Positions 41,418-51,869 of a stretch of DNA of 64,000 bases are shown here, one piece after another. Made by a program: the position numbers and the translations under genes. The stretch comes from an uncultured Hyphomicrobiales bacterium. Its GTDB lineage: Bacteria; Pseudomonadota; Alphaproteobacteria; Rhizobiales; Devosiaceae. The stretch's first letter is position 1. Each line of letters starts with the position of its first letter. Under the pieces are notes generated by a model. It was not told the DNA's origin. It saw only the letters and a list, made by a program, of their open reading frames with translations, and made no database searches. The stretch covers positions 43,196 through 107,195 of the forward strand of contig CAIKKY010000031.1 of assembly GCA_903828145.1 (NCBI GenBank), given 5' to 3'.

Positions 41418-42421
41418 TGACCCAACCCCCGGCCGCCGATGACCTGCTCAATGTGGTTGGCGTCAGCAAGATCTATGTCACGGGCCAGAGCGTGTTGCGG
41501 CGCGGCACCATGCTGCGCGCGCTCCATGATGTCAGCTTCAACGTCCAGACGGGCGAGACTCTGGGGATCGTGGGCGAAAGCGGTTGCGGCAAGACCACGC
41601 TCGGCAAGATCATCGTGCGGCTGTTGCGCCCGAACACGGGGCGCGTCCTGTGGATGGGGCGCGACCTCACCGCCATGGCGGGCGAGGAATTGCGGCTGGT
41701 GCGGCGCGACCTGCAGTTCATTTTCCAGGACCCGCAGACTGCGCTCAATCCGCGTATGACAGTGGGCGAAATCATCGCCGAACCGCTGCGCGTGCTGCGG
41801 CCCGACCTCAAGCCGCGCGACCGCATGCAGCGGACACTCGACATGATGGCGGCGGTAAATCTCCTGCCCGACCATGCCGGGCGGTTTCCGCACGAGTTTT
41901 CGGGCGGGCAGGCGCAGCGAATCGGCATTGCCCGCGCGCTGATCACCGGGCCGCAGATGATCGTGTGTGACGAGCCGGTTTCGGCGCTCGATCTGTCGGT
42001 GCAGGCGCAGATCCTCAACCTGCTACAGGATGTGAAGGACAAGCTTGGACTGACCCTGATCGTGATTTCGCACAATCTCAACGTCGTGCGGCACATTGCC
42101 GATCGTGTGCTGGTGCTCTACCTCGGTCAGGTGATGGAAATCGCCAGCGTGCAGGCGCTGCGCAGCCGACCGCTGCATCCTTATACCAGCCTCCTGCTGT
42201 CAGCCGCGCCGGTGCCAGACCCTCGGCTGTCGCAATTGACGGAGCAGGATTGGTTCGACACGGAGCTACCCTCGCCGCTTGATATGCCCACCGGGTGCCC
42301 CTTTCACACCCGGTGCGCCTATGCGACCGACCGCTGCCGCCTCGAGCGGCCCCAGCCCGAAATCGTGCCCGGCCACGGGCAGGTCTCGTGCCACAACTGG
42401 CGCAGCATCGAGATGGCCTAG
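41417..42421 (+). CDS. Peptide ABC transporter ATPase (OppF-like), system 1
   Basis: GIVGESGCGKTTLGKIIVRLL; FSGGQAQRIGIARALITGPQMIVCDEPVSALD; start at the Met overlapping the OppD stop. Confidence 0.92.
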   Translation: MTQPPAADDLLNVVGVSKIYVTGQSVLRRGTMLRALHDVSFNVQTGETLGIVGESGCGKTTLGKIIVRLLRPNTGRVLWMGRDLTAMAGEELRLVRRDLQFIFQDPQTALNPRMTVGEIIAEPLRVLRPDLKPRDRMQRTLDMMAAVNLLPDHAGRFPHEFSGGQAQRIGIARALITGPQMIVCDEPVSALDLSVQAQILNLLQDVKDKLGLTLIVISHNLNVVRHIADRVLVLYLGQVMEIASVQALRSRPLHPYTSLLLSAAPVPDPRLSQLTEQDWFDTELPSPLDMPTGCPFHTRCAYATDRCRLERPQPEIVPGHGQVSCHNWRSIEMA

Positions 42422-42719
42422 GCCCGGCGTTTTGCAAAGGGTCGGCCGCGGTCGGAGCGGCCGCTTCACCCCCTGCAGAAGGGGCGTTGGCGAGGGGGCA
42501 AGAAATAGGTATGTTTCGGTACGCTCGCATCCAATTGGGCGGTCATACGTTCATTCCCCTCGGGAAGATGCGTAGACTTCACCGCCGAAATGGACCGATG
42601 CGACATTGACGTAATGGGCAGGGGACGGGTTCTCTTGGTCCAAGCGCGCGCGACTGTCGTAGCAGGCGGTCCGTGACCTGCAACAAGACTTTCACCAGAA
42701 CACCTTGGGAGACGACTAT

Positions 42720-44348
42720 ATGACAATGCTGAAAACTCTATCGAGGGCCGCACTGGTTGCGGGCCTGTTGTCGACGACGATGATCACCGCATCCTATGCG
42801 GCCACCGTGCCGGAAGGCACCAAGCTCGCTGCCGAGCAGACGTTCCGCTACCGCGTGCTCGATGCGATCAATTCGCTCGATCCTCAGGTCGTGGAAGACG
42901 TCGACAGCGCCAACGTGGTCAATAACCTGTTCGAAGGTCTGTTCAGCGAAGACGCCGCTGGCAATCCGGTGCCGGGCGTGGCCGAAAGCTTCTCCGTGAA
43001 TGCCGATAACTCGGTGTACACCTTCAAGCTGCGCGATGCGAAGTGGTCGAACGGCGAGCCCGTGACGGCCCAGGATTTCGTGTTCGGCTGGCGCCGTGCG
43101 GTCGATCCCGCGCTTGCATCGCCCTATGCCTATTTCGTGGGCCTCGCCGGTATCAAGAATGCCGATGACATCGTTGCCGGTAAGCTGAAGCCCGAAGATC
43201 TGGGCGTGAAGGCCATCGACGACAAGACGCTGGAAGTCACGCTGTCGGGTTCGGTCCCGTATTTCGTGAAGACGCTGGCGCATGCCACACTGTTCCCCGC
43301 GCCGCAGAAGGTGGTTGAGCAGTTCGGCAAGGATTGGACCAAGGTCGAGAACATCGTCGGCAACGGCGCGTACAAGCTGACCGAAAACAATCCCGGCGAA
43401 CGCGTCGTGATCGAACGCAACCCCGGCTATTGGGATGATGCCAAGACCGTCATCAACCGCGTCGAATTCCTGACCATCAACGACGAGAACCAGGGCCTCA
43501 CCCGCTATCTCGCCGGTGAAGTGGACCAGACCGATGTGCCGGCCGGCCAGTTCCCCAAGCTCAAGGGCGAATATCCGGAAGAGGCCTTCTCGGTGCCGAA
43601 CCTGTGCACCTACTACTTCAGCATCAACGTGACCGATTCGGCCCCGGATGCGCTGAAGGATGCCAAGGTGCGCGAAGCGCTGTACCTTGCGGTTGATCGC
43701 GATGTGATCGTGAACAACATCCTGCAGGGCGGCCAGCAGCCGGCCTATACCTTCACCCCGCCGGCGACAGCAGGCTTCAAGGCGCCGGACGCTCCGGCCG
43801 CAGCGATGACCCAGGCCGAGCGCGATGAAAAGGCCAAGGCTCTGCTCGCCGAAGCCGGTATCACCGCCGAAAACCCGCTGAGCTTTGAATACATCTACAA
43901 TACCTCGGACGCGCATAAGAAGATCGCGACCGTGGTTGCCCAGATGTACAAGGAAAAGCTGGGCGTCGAGATGACTATCCGCGATATGGAATTCGCGACG
44001 TTGCTCGATACCCGTCACCAGAAGAATTACGCCGTGGCGCGTAATGCGTGGTGCGGCGACTACAACGAAGCGTCGACCTTCCTGAGCCTTATGGACTCGA
44101 AGTCGAGCCAGAATGACTCGGGCTACAACAACGCTGACGTTGATAAGCTGCTGGCAGACAGCAAGGTTTCGACCGATCCGAATCCGCTCTACACCCAGAT
44201 CGAGGAAAAGATCCTCGCTGACGTGCCGATCGTGCCGATCTACTTCTACACCAAGGTCTTCATGCAGAAGCCGGCGGTGAAGGGTTGGCCGTACAACAAC
44301 GTTGAGCAGATCTGGTACGCCAAGGACTTCTACAAGGTCGCTGAGTAA
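42720..44348 (+). CDS. Oligopeptide ABC transporter substrate-binding protein 2
   Basis: MTMLKTLSRAALVAGLLSTTMITASYA signal; FRYRVLDAINSLDPQVVEDVDSANVVNNLFEGL; WCGDYNEASTFLSLMDSKSSQND. Confidence 0.92.
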   Translation: MTMLKTLSRAALVAGLLSTTMITASYAATVPEGTKLAAEQTFRYRVLDAINSLDPQVVEDVDSANVVNNLFEGLFSEDAAGNPVPGVAESFSVNADNSVYTFKLRDAKWSNGEPVTAQDFVFGWRRAVDPALASPYAYFVGLAGIKNADDIVAGKLKPEDLGVKAIDDKTLEVTLSGSVPYFVKTLAHATLFPAPQKVVEQFGKDWTKVENIVGNGAYKLTENNPGERVVIERNPGYWDDAKTVINRVEFLTINDENQGLTRYLAGEVDQTDVPAGQFPKLKGEYPEEAFSVPNLCTYYFSINVTDSAPDALKDAKVREALYLAVDRDVIVNNILQGGQQPAYTFTPPATAGFKAPDAPAAAMTQAERDEKAKALLAEAGITAENPLSFEYIYNTSDAHKKIATVVAQMYKEKLGVEMTIRDMEFATLLDTRHQKNYAVARNAWCGDYNEASTFLSLMDSKSSQNDSGYNNADVDKLLADSKVSTDPNPLYTQIEEKILADVPIVPIYFYTKVFMQKPAVKGWPYNNVEQIWYAKDFYKVAE

Positions 44349-44358
44349 CAGTGACGGA

Positions 44359-44384
44359 GGGCGCCTCGTTCGGGGCGCCCTTCA
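44359..44384 (+). terminator. Terminator-like hairpin after SBP2
   Basis: GGGCGCC-N8-GGCGCCC followed by a short T-rich stretch. Confidence 0.55.
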
Positions 44385-44501
44385 TCCCGTTCGATCGACC
44401 CTTGTTCTATGGGTAAATCCGTAGTTAATTTAAGGGCCTATGCCATCGTCACCGACCGGCTGTTCCGGGCTGGCGGGGCGGCAAGTCCGGGAGAAACCCT
44501 C

Positions 44502-46136
44502 ATGACAGATCCTTTGCGCGCCGCGATCCGCGGCCTCTTTTGTGCATCCGCTCTTTGTGCCGTGCTCACGGCCCCGGTCCTTGCGGCCGAAGTTCCGGCG
44601 GGCACCAAGCTCGCCGACGAGCAGACATTTTCGACATCGGTTGGCGCAGCCATCGGCGCGTTCGATCCGCAACTGGCCGAGGATACCGACCAGTCGGCGG
44701 TCATCAATAATCTGTTCGAAGGGCTCTATTCGGAGGATGACAAGGGCAATCTCGTGCCCGCGCTGTCTGATGGCTATACGCTCAGCGACGATCGCACGGT
44801 CTATACGTTCAAGATCAAAGCCGCGAACTGGTCGAACGGCGATCCGGTGACGGCCCAGGATTTCGTGTTCGCCTGGCGCCGGGCCGTCGATCCCGCGCTT
44901 GCGTCCAACTACGCTTATTTCCTCGGCCTTGCCGGGATCCTGAACGCCGATGACATTGTGGCGGGCCAGAAAAAGCCCGAGGAGTTGGGCGTCAGGGCGA
45001 TTGACGACAAGACGCTTGAAGTCACCCTCAGCTCGCCGCGCCCTTATTTCCCCATGACCCTGACCCAGACGACACTGTTCCCGGTGCCGCAGAACGTGGT
45101 TGAGGCTTTCGGCAAGGATTGGCTGAAGCCTGAGAACATCGTTGGCAATGGCGCCTATGTGCTGAAGTCGAATTCGCCGGGCGAAGTGGTGGTGCTGGTG
45201 CGCAACCCGCGCTATCGCGACGACGCCAAGACGGTGATCAACGAAGTGCGCTTCGTCACCATCACCGACGAAGCGCAGGAAGTAGCGCGCTATCTTTCCG
45301 GCGAAGTCGACCATGTGGGCGTGCCGACCGGACAATTGCCCAAGTTCAAGGCCGAATACCCGAATGAAGTGACGGTCGCGCCGCGGCTCTGCACCTATTA
45401 TTTCGACGTCAATGTGGGGGCGAAAGCCAGCAACAAGGCGCTGACCGACCAGCGCGTCCGCGAAGCGCTCTATCTGGCGATTGACCGCGACGTGCTTATC
45501 AATAACGTGCTGCAGGGCGGGCAGATTCCGGCCTATTTCCTCACACCAGCGGCGACAGCGGGCTTCACCACGCCGGACGTTCCGGCGCTGAACATGACCC
45601 AGGCCGAACGCAATGAGCGCGCGAAGGCCCTCCTCGCCGAGGCCGGGTACGGCCCGGATAATCCGCTGAAATTTGAATATATCTACAACACCGGCGAAGG
45701 GCACAAGAAGATCGCCGTGGTCGTCGCGCAGATGTATAAAGAGACGCTCGGCGTCGAGATGACTATCCGCGATATGGAATGGGCGACGCTGCTCGATACG
45801 CGCCACCAGCAGAACTTCGAAGTGAGCCGATCGGCCTGGTGCGGCGATTACAATGAAGCCTCGACCTTCCTGAGCCTGGTTGACACCAAGTCGACGCAAA
45901 ACAGTTCGGGCTACAGCAATGCCGAGATCGACAAGCTGCTGGCGGACTCGGCTACCAAGGATGATCCGACGGCGGACTACACCAGAATCGAGCAGATTCT
46001 GGCCACCGATCTGCCGATCATTCCCGTGTATCACTACACCAGCAATGCTCTGATGAAGACCAATGTCAAAGGCTGGCCCTACGACAATGTCGAGGGCAAG
46101 TGGTACGCCAAGGATCTCTATAAGATCGCCGAATAA
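44502..46136 (+). CDS. Oligopeptide ABC transporter substrate-binding protein 3
   Basis: MTDPLRAAIRGLFCASALCAVLTAPVLA signal; EVPAGTKLADEQTF; WCGDYNEASTFLSLVDTKSTQNSSGY. Confidence 0.92.
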   Translation: MTDPLRAAIRGLFCASALCAVLTAPVLAAEVPAGTKLADEQTFSTSVGAAIGAFDPQLAEDTDQSAVINNLFEGLYSEDDKGNLVPALSDGYTLSDDRTVYTFKIKAANWSNGDPVTAQDFVFAWRRAVDPALASNYAYFLGLAGILNADDIVAGQKKPEELGVRAIDDKTLEVTLSSPRPYFPMTLTQTTLFPVPQNVVEAFGKDWLKPENIVGNGAYVLKSNSPGEVVVLVRNPRYRDDAKTVINEVRFVTITDEAQEVARYLSGEVDHVGVPTGQLPKFKAEYPNEVTVAPRLCTYYFDVNVGAKASNKALTDQRVREALYLAIDRDVLINNVLQGGQIPAYFLTPAATAGFTTPDVPALNMTQAERNERAKALLAEAGYGPDNPLKFEYIYNTGEGHKKIAVVVAQMYKETLGVEMTIRDMEWATLLDTRHQQNFEVSRSAWCGDYNEASTFLSLVDTKSTQNSSGYSNAEIDKLLADSATKDDPTADYTRIEQILATDLPIIPVYHYTSNALMKTNVKGWPYDNVEGKWYAKDLYKIAE

Positions 46137-46198
46137 GCCTAAGCAAAACAGGTCGTCGCGCCCGGCGCGGCGACCTGACCTCACGGGAGTTCCGCTGC

Positions 46199-47122
46199 AT
46201 GATCCGTTTCATCCTCAGGCGATTGGCGATTGCGATCCCAACGCTGCTTGCGCTGATCGTGGTCAGCTTCATCCTGATGAAGGTGGCGCCGGGCAATCCC
46301 TTTACGGGGGAGAAAACCCTGCCCAAGGAAGTGATGGCCAATATCATGGCGCGCTACGGGCTCGATAAGCCCGAGTGGCAGCAATTGCTCGATTATATCA
46401 GCAATATCGTGCTGCATTTCGATTTCGGCCCCTCGTTCAAATACAAGGACAGGTCGGTTACCGAGATCATTGCGCAGGGCTTTCCGGTCACGTTCACCTA
46501 CGGCATGTGGACCTTTGTGGTCTCGACCGTGCTCGGGGTGTTCGTGGGCGTGCTGGCGGCAGTGCGGCAGAACAGCTGGGTCGATTATCTCAGCCTCGGC
46601 ATCACCATCGGCGCGCAGGTTGTGCCGGTTTATGTGGTCGCGCCGCTGCTCGTTCTGATCTTTACCCTGTGGCTCGGCTGGCTGCCGGGCGGCGGGTGGA
46701 ACGGCGGGCACTGGAGCAATGTGATCCTGCCGGTGGTCGCGCTCAGCTTCTCGCTGGTGGCCAGCGTGGCGCGCATCATGCGGTCGTCCATGCTGGAGGT
46801 TCTGGGGTCCAACTATATCCGCACGGCGCGGGCCAAGGGCATTCCGGGCTACAAGATCATCCTGCGGCATGCGCTGCGGCCGGCGCTCCTGCCCGTGGTG
46901 ACTTATCTCGCGCCCATGCTGGTTTATGTCATCACCGGGTCGGTGATCATCGACATGTATTTTTCCACCGGCGGGATCGGGTCGGCGTTCGTCAACAGCG
47001 CCCTCAACCGCGATTATTCCACGGCAATGGGCATCACCATTCTGTATGGCACGCTGACCATTGCCGGTAACCTTCTTGTCGATCTCATCTATGCGTGGAT
47101 CGACCCCAAGATCAGGCTCTAG
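46199..47122 (+). CDS. Peptide ABC transporter permease (OppB-like), system 2
   Basis: MIRFILRRLAIAIPTLLALIVVSFILMKVAPGNPF. Confidence 0.93.
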   Translation: MIRFILRRLAIAIPTLLALIVVSFILMKVAPGNPFTGEKTLPKEVMANIMARYGLDKPEWQQLLDYISNIVLHFDFGPSFKYKDRSVTEIIAQGFPVTFTYGMWTFVVSTVLGVFVGVLAAVRQNSWVDYLSLGITIGAQVVPVYVVAPLLVLIFTLWLGWLPGGGWNGGHWSNVILPVVALSFSLVASVARIMRSSMLEVLGSNYIRTARAKGIPGYKIILRHALRPALLPVVTYLAPMLVYVITGSVIIDMYFSTGGIGSAFVNSALNRDYSTAMGITILYGTLTIAGNLLVDLIYAWIDPKIRL

Positions 47123-47128
47123 GAGGCG

Positions 47129-48058
47129 ATGATGCTGGTGAAGAGCCGAACTGCAACGCTGGCCGAAGACGGGTTCGCCCGCCTGCCCGAAAAGGGTCGC
47201 TCGCTCTGGGCAGATGCGCTGTCGCGTTTTGCGCGCAATCGCGCGGCCATGATGGGCGTGATCATTCTCGCCCTCGTGATCCTGTTCATGGCACTCGGGC
47301 CCCTGCTTGGGCGCTGGACGATTGAAAAGATCGATTGGGACGTGATGGGCATGGTGGCCGAAAAGGGCATGCCCAGCCTTGAAACCGGGCATTATTTCGG
47401 CACCGACGATGTGGGGCGCGATCTGTATTCGCGCGTCATCCAGGGCATTGGCATGTCGCTGATGGCCGGGCTCGTCAGCGCCGGGGTGGCCGTGGCCATC
47501 GGCACGTTCTACGGGGCCGTGTCCGGATATTTCGGCGGCCGGATCGACAGCGCCATGATGCGCTTTGTCGATATTCTCTATGCCGTGCCCACCATGTTCC
47601 TCGTCATTGTCATCCTGATGATGTTCGGGCGCACGGTTGAGGTGCTGTTCGTCAGTCTCGGCGCCATTTCGTGGATGGGGCTGGCGCGTGTGGTGCGCGG
47701 GCAGACCATTGCGCTCCGCCATCGTGAGTTTGTCGAGGCGGCGGTGGCCGGTGGGGCGCGTCCGCTCGCTATTGTGTACCGGCATGTGCTGCCCAATCTG
47801 CTGGGGCTCGTGGCGGTTTATGCCTCGCTGCTCATTCCCGACATGATCATGGTCGAAAGCTTCCTGAGCTTCCTCGGGCTCGGCATCCAGGACCCCAATA
47901 CATCGCTCGGCATGCTGATTTCCGAAGGCTCGGCCACCATGATGTATGGCACGCTGTGGCAATTGGCCTTTCCGCTGTTTTTCTTCGTGCTCATCCTGTT
48001 CAGCCTCTACTTCGTGGGCGACGGCCTGCGCGACGCGCTCGACCCGAAGGATCGCTAA
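47129..48058 (+). CDS. Peptide ABC transporter permease (OppC-like), system 2
   Basis: GHYFGTDDVGRDLYSRVIQGIGMSLMAGL; LARVVRGQTIALRHREFVEAAVAGGARPLAIVYRHVLPN. Confidence 0.93.
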   Translation: MMLVKSRTATLAEDGFARLPEKGRSLWADALSRFARNRAAMMGVIILALVILFMALGPLLGRWTIEKIDWDVMGMVAEKGMPSLETGHYFGTDDVGRDLYSRVIQGIGMSLMAGLVSAGVAVAIGTFYGAVSGYFGGRIDSAMMRFVDILYAVPTMFLVIVILMMFGRTVEVLFVSLGAISWMGLARVVRGQTIALRHREFVEAAVAGGARPLAIVYRHVLPNLLGLVAVYASLLIPDMIMVESFLSFLGLGIQDPNTSLGMLISEGSATMMYGTLWQLAFPLFFFVLILFSLYFVGDGLRDALDPKDR

Positions 48059-49041
<983 letters not shown>

Positions 49042-49045
<4 letters not shown>

Positions 49046-50040
49046 CCATTCGTGAAGGCGAACCGCTGCTCAGGGTTGAGGGTCTGTCGAAGAGCTTCAT
49101 GGTCTCGGGTGGGATGTTCCGCGCCCCGCGCGAACTGAAGGCGCTGCAGGATATCAGCTTCACCGTGCGGCCCAATGAAACGCTGGGCATTGTGGGCGAA
49201 AGCGGCTGCGGAAAATCAACGCTCGGCCGCTCGATCCTGCAATTGCTGCGGCCTGAACTGGGCCGGGTGGTGTGGCTGGGACAGGATCTGGTCGCCACGC
49301 GCGGCGAGGTTCTGCGCAAGAAGCGCAAGGACGTGCAGATCATCTTTCAGGACCCCTTGGCATCGCTCAACCCGCGCATGACCGTGGGCGAAATCATTGC
49401 CGAGCCGCTGCGCTCGCTGATGCCCGAGCTGAATGGCGCCGAACGCCGTGCCAAGGTCGCTGAGACCATGAAGGCCGTGCACCTCAGCCCCGACATGGTG
49501 AACCGCTATCCGCATGAGTTTTCGGGCGGGCAGGCGCAGCGTATCGGCATTGCGCGGGCGCTGATCACCGGCCCCAAGCTTATTGTGTGCGACGAGCCGG
49601 TTTCGGCGCTCGATGTATCGATTCAGGCGCAGATCCTCAATCTGCTGGCCGAACTCAAGGAGCGGATGGGGCTGACGCTCATCTTTATTTCGCACAATCT
49701 GAGCGTGGTGCGGCACGTCTCCGACCGGATCATGGTGCTCTATCTCGGGCGGGTGGTTGAACTCGCCGATGGGGAGCAGCTCTATCTGCATCCCCGCCAC
49801 CCTTACACGCGCGCGCTGCTCGCCTCGGTGCCGATTCCCGATCCACGCCGGGCGCGGGGGCGGGACCTGAAGGGGCTGAGCGGCGAAATTCCGTCGCCCA
49901 TCGACCAGCCCTCGGGCTGCGCGTTCCGCACGCGGTGCCCCTATGCAGTGGCCCCTTGTGCCGAAGTCCGGCCGCCGCTGGAAGCGGTGCCGAACCATGG
50001 TGATGTGGCCTGTCACCGCTGGCGTGAGATTGGCGAATAG
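49042..50040 (+). CDS. Peptide ABC transporter ATPase (OppF-like), system 2
   Basis: GIVGESGCGKSTLGRSILQLL; FSGGQAQRIGIARALITGPKLIVCDEPVSALD. Confidence 0.93.
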
Positions 50041-50086
50041 CGCCTGTTACGGGCGTTGACAGCCGGTGGTTTTGCCCTTAGACACA

Positions 50087-50119
50087 GCGCCAACCGATGG
50101 CGCGCCTGCGCGCCTTTTT
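50087..50119 (+). promoter_or_regulatory. Attenuator-like alternative hairpins in rpmJ leader (or opp terminator)
   Basis: GCGCC(50087-91), GGCGC(50099-103), GCGCC(50110-114)+TTTTT; upstream TTGACA at 50056-50061. Confidence 0.5.
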
Positions 50120-50138
50120 AGTTTATTCTGAGGTTATC

Positions 50139-50264
50139 ATGAAGGTCACGAACTCGCTGAAGGCCCTGTTGGGGCGCCACCGCGCCAACAAGCTCGTCCG
50201 CCGCCGCGGGCGCGTGTACATCATCAACAAGGTGGACAAGCGCTATAAGGCGCGCCAGGGCTGA
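50139..50264 (+). CDS. rpmJ: 50S ribosomal protein L36
   Basis: [41 protein letters not shown], 41 aa; below the ORF-track length cutoff. Confidence 0.93.
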   Translation: MKVTNSLKALLGRHRANKLVRRRGRVYIINKVDKRYKARQG

Positions 50265-50283
50265 GGCTCCGGTCACCTGTTGG

Positions 50284-50307
50284 AAAAGGGCCCTGCTGGG
50301 CCCTTTT
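50284..50307 (+). terminator. Terminator 1 after rpmJ
   Basis: AAAAGGGCCC-TGCT-GGGCCCTTTT. Confidence 0.8.
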
Positions 50308-50330
50308 GCTTTTGTATCAGCGCATTGAAG

Positions 50331-50358
50331 AAGGGCCCCGCAGGGCCCTTTGTTTTTT
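50331..50358 (+). terminator. Terminator 2 after rpmJ
   Basis: AAGGGCCCCGCAGGGCCCTTTGTTTTTT. Confidence 0.75.
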
Positions 50359-50384
50359 GCCCGGTGAGCCGGGCCGCTGCCCCC

Positions 50385-50413
50385 ATAAAAAAAGGGCCCG
50401 CACGGGGCCCTTT
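50385..50413 (-). terminator. Terminator of the convergent M20 peptidase gene
   Basis: On minus strand AAAGGGCCCCGTGCGGGCCCTTTTTTT. Confidence 0.75.
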
Positions 50414-50437
50414 GTCGTTTCGTCGCTGGTTGTGTGT

Positions 50438-51823
50438 TTAGCGCGCGAACGCATCGAGGACGCGGATCCAGCTGCGGATACCGCGGTGGAAGCTCTCGAT
50501 GTCGTATTTCTCGTTGGGCGAGTGAATGCGGTCGTCATCGCGCGCAAAGCCGATCAGCAGCGTATCGAGCCCGAGGATGCGCTTGAAATCACCGGCGACG
50601 GGAATCGAGCCACCAGACCCGATAATCGCAGCCTCGCGGCCCCATTCATCGGCCAGCGCCGCAGCGGCCTTTTTGAGCAACGGCCCATCGGTCGGCACGC
50701 TGACGGCGGGGCTGCCGCCGTGCATGCGGAACGAGACCTTGGCATCGGGCGGCAGGCGCGCTTCGACATGGGCGCGGAAGGCGGCGCGGATCTTGTCGGG
50801 GTCCATGCCCGACACCAGCCGGAACGAAATTTTCGCGTGGGCCTTGGCCGGAATCACGGTCTTGAAGCCTTCGGCGGTATAGCCGCCCCAGATGCCGTTG
50901 ATTTCACAGGTCGGGCGCGCGCGGGTCTGCTCGAGTACCGAGCGGCCATGTTCGCCGGCAGGCGTCGTCAGCCCTGCGCCCTTGAGGAAACCGGCTTCAT
51001 CATAGGGCAGGCGCTTCCAGAGTGCAGCGATTTCGGCCGGGAGTTCGGCCACATCATCGTAAAAGCCCGCTATGGCCACGCTGCCATCGGGGTTGCGCAG
51101 CGACGCGATGATCTCGGCCAAAACCTGAATGGGGTTGCGCGCCGCGTTGCCATACATGCCTGAATGCAGGTCGTGGCTCGCGCAGGTCAGTTCGATTTCT
51201 TCCCCGACAAGGCCGCGCAGCATGGTGACGATGGCCGGGGTCTTTTCGTCCCACATGTCGGTATCGCAGACGAGGGCGATGTCGGCGGTTTCGAGTTCGG
51301 CCCGTGCTGCCGTCAGCGCGCCGGGCAGGTTGACGCCGCCGGTTTCCTCTTCGCCTTCGAGCAGGATGGTGACGCCAACGGGCAGCTTGCCCCGCACGGC
51401 CTTATAGGCGCGACAGGCCTCGATGAAGGTCAGGAGCTGGCCCTTGTCGTCGGAGGTGCCGCGCCCCACCATCCGGGCCGGAGCGCCGTCGCCCTCGACG
51501 ATCGTGCCGACGAACGGATCGGTGTGCCAGAGGTTGAGCGGATCAACCGGCTGCACGTCATAATGGCCGTAAAACAGCACGCGCGGCCCGGGGGTCGCGT
51601 GATCGTGCCCGATCACCACCGGGTGCCCCGGCGTTTCACGCAGGGACGTTGAAAACCCCAGGGCCTCCAGGTCGGCCTTCAGCCAGTTGGCTGCATCGCG
51701 CACTTTGCCGGCAAAGGCCGGATCGGTGGAAATCGACGGAATGGCGACCAGCCGCTGCAGCCGCTCAAGGCTTGCGGGCAGAGCGGCGTCGGCCGCGGCG
51801 AGCACAGTATCGAGATCGGTCAT
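50438..51823 (-). CDS. M20/M25/M40 family dipeptidase
   Basis: VLFYGHYDVQPVDPLNLWHTDPF; GRGTSDDKGQLLTFIEA; LLEGEEETGGVNL. Confidence 0.9.
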   Translation of the reverse strand: MTDLDTVLAAADAALPASLERLQRLVAIPSISTDPAFAGKVRDAANWLKADLEALGFSTSLRETPGHPVVIGHDHATPGPRVLFYGHYDVQPVDPLNLWHTDPFVGTIVEGDGAPARMVGRGTSDDKGQLLTFIEACRAYKAVRGKLPVGVTILLEGEEETGGVNLPGALTAARAELETADIALVCDTDMWDEKTPAIVTMLRGLVGEEIELTCASHDLHSGMYGNAARNPIQVLAEIIASLRNPDGSVAIAGFYDDVAELPAEIAALWKRLPYDEAGFLKGAGLTTPAGEHGRSVLEQTRARPTCEINGIWGGYTAEGFKTVIPAKAHAKISFRLVSGMDPDKIRAAFRAHVEARLPPDAKVSFRMHGGSPAVSVPTDGPLLKKAAAALADEWGREAAIIGSGGSIPVAGDFKRILGLDTLLIGFARDDDRIHSPNEKYDIESFHRGIRSWIRVLDAFAR

Positions 51824-51869
51824 GGCCACTCACACTCTAAGGCAACGGTAAGGCGGGGCAGGCAGGGGC

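Noticed and set aside
44430-46184. 584-aa minus-strand ORF opposite SBP3
   Set aside because: Antisense shadow of a clear substrate-binding protein.
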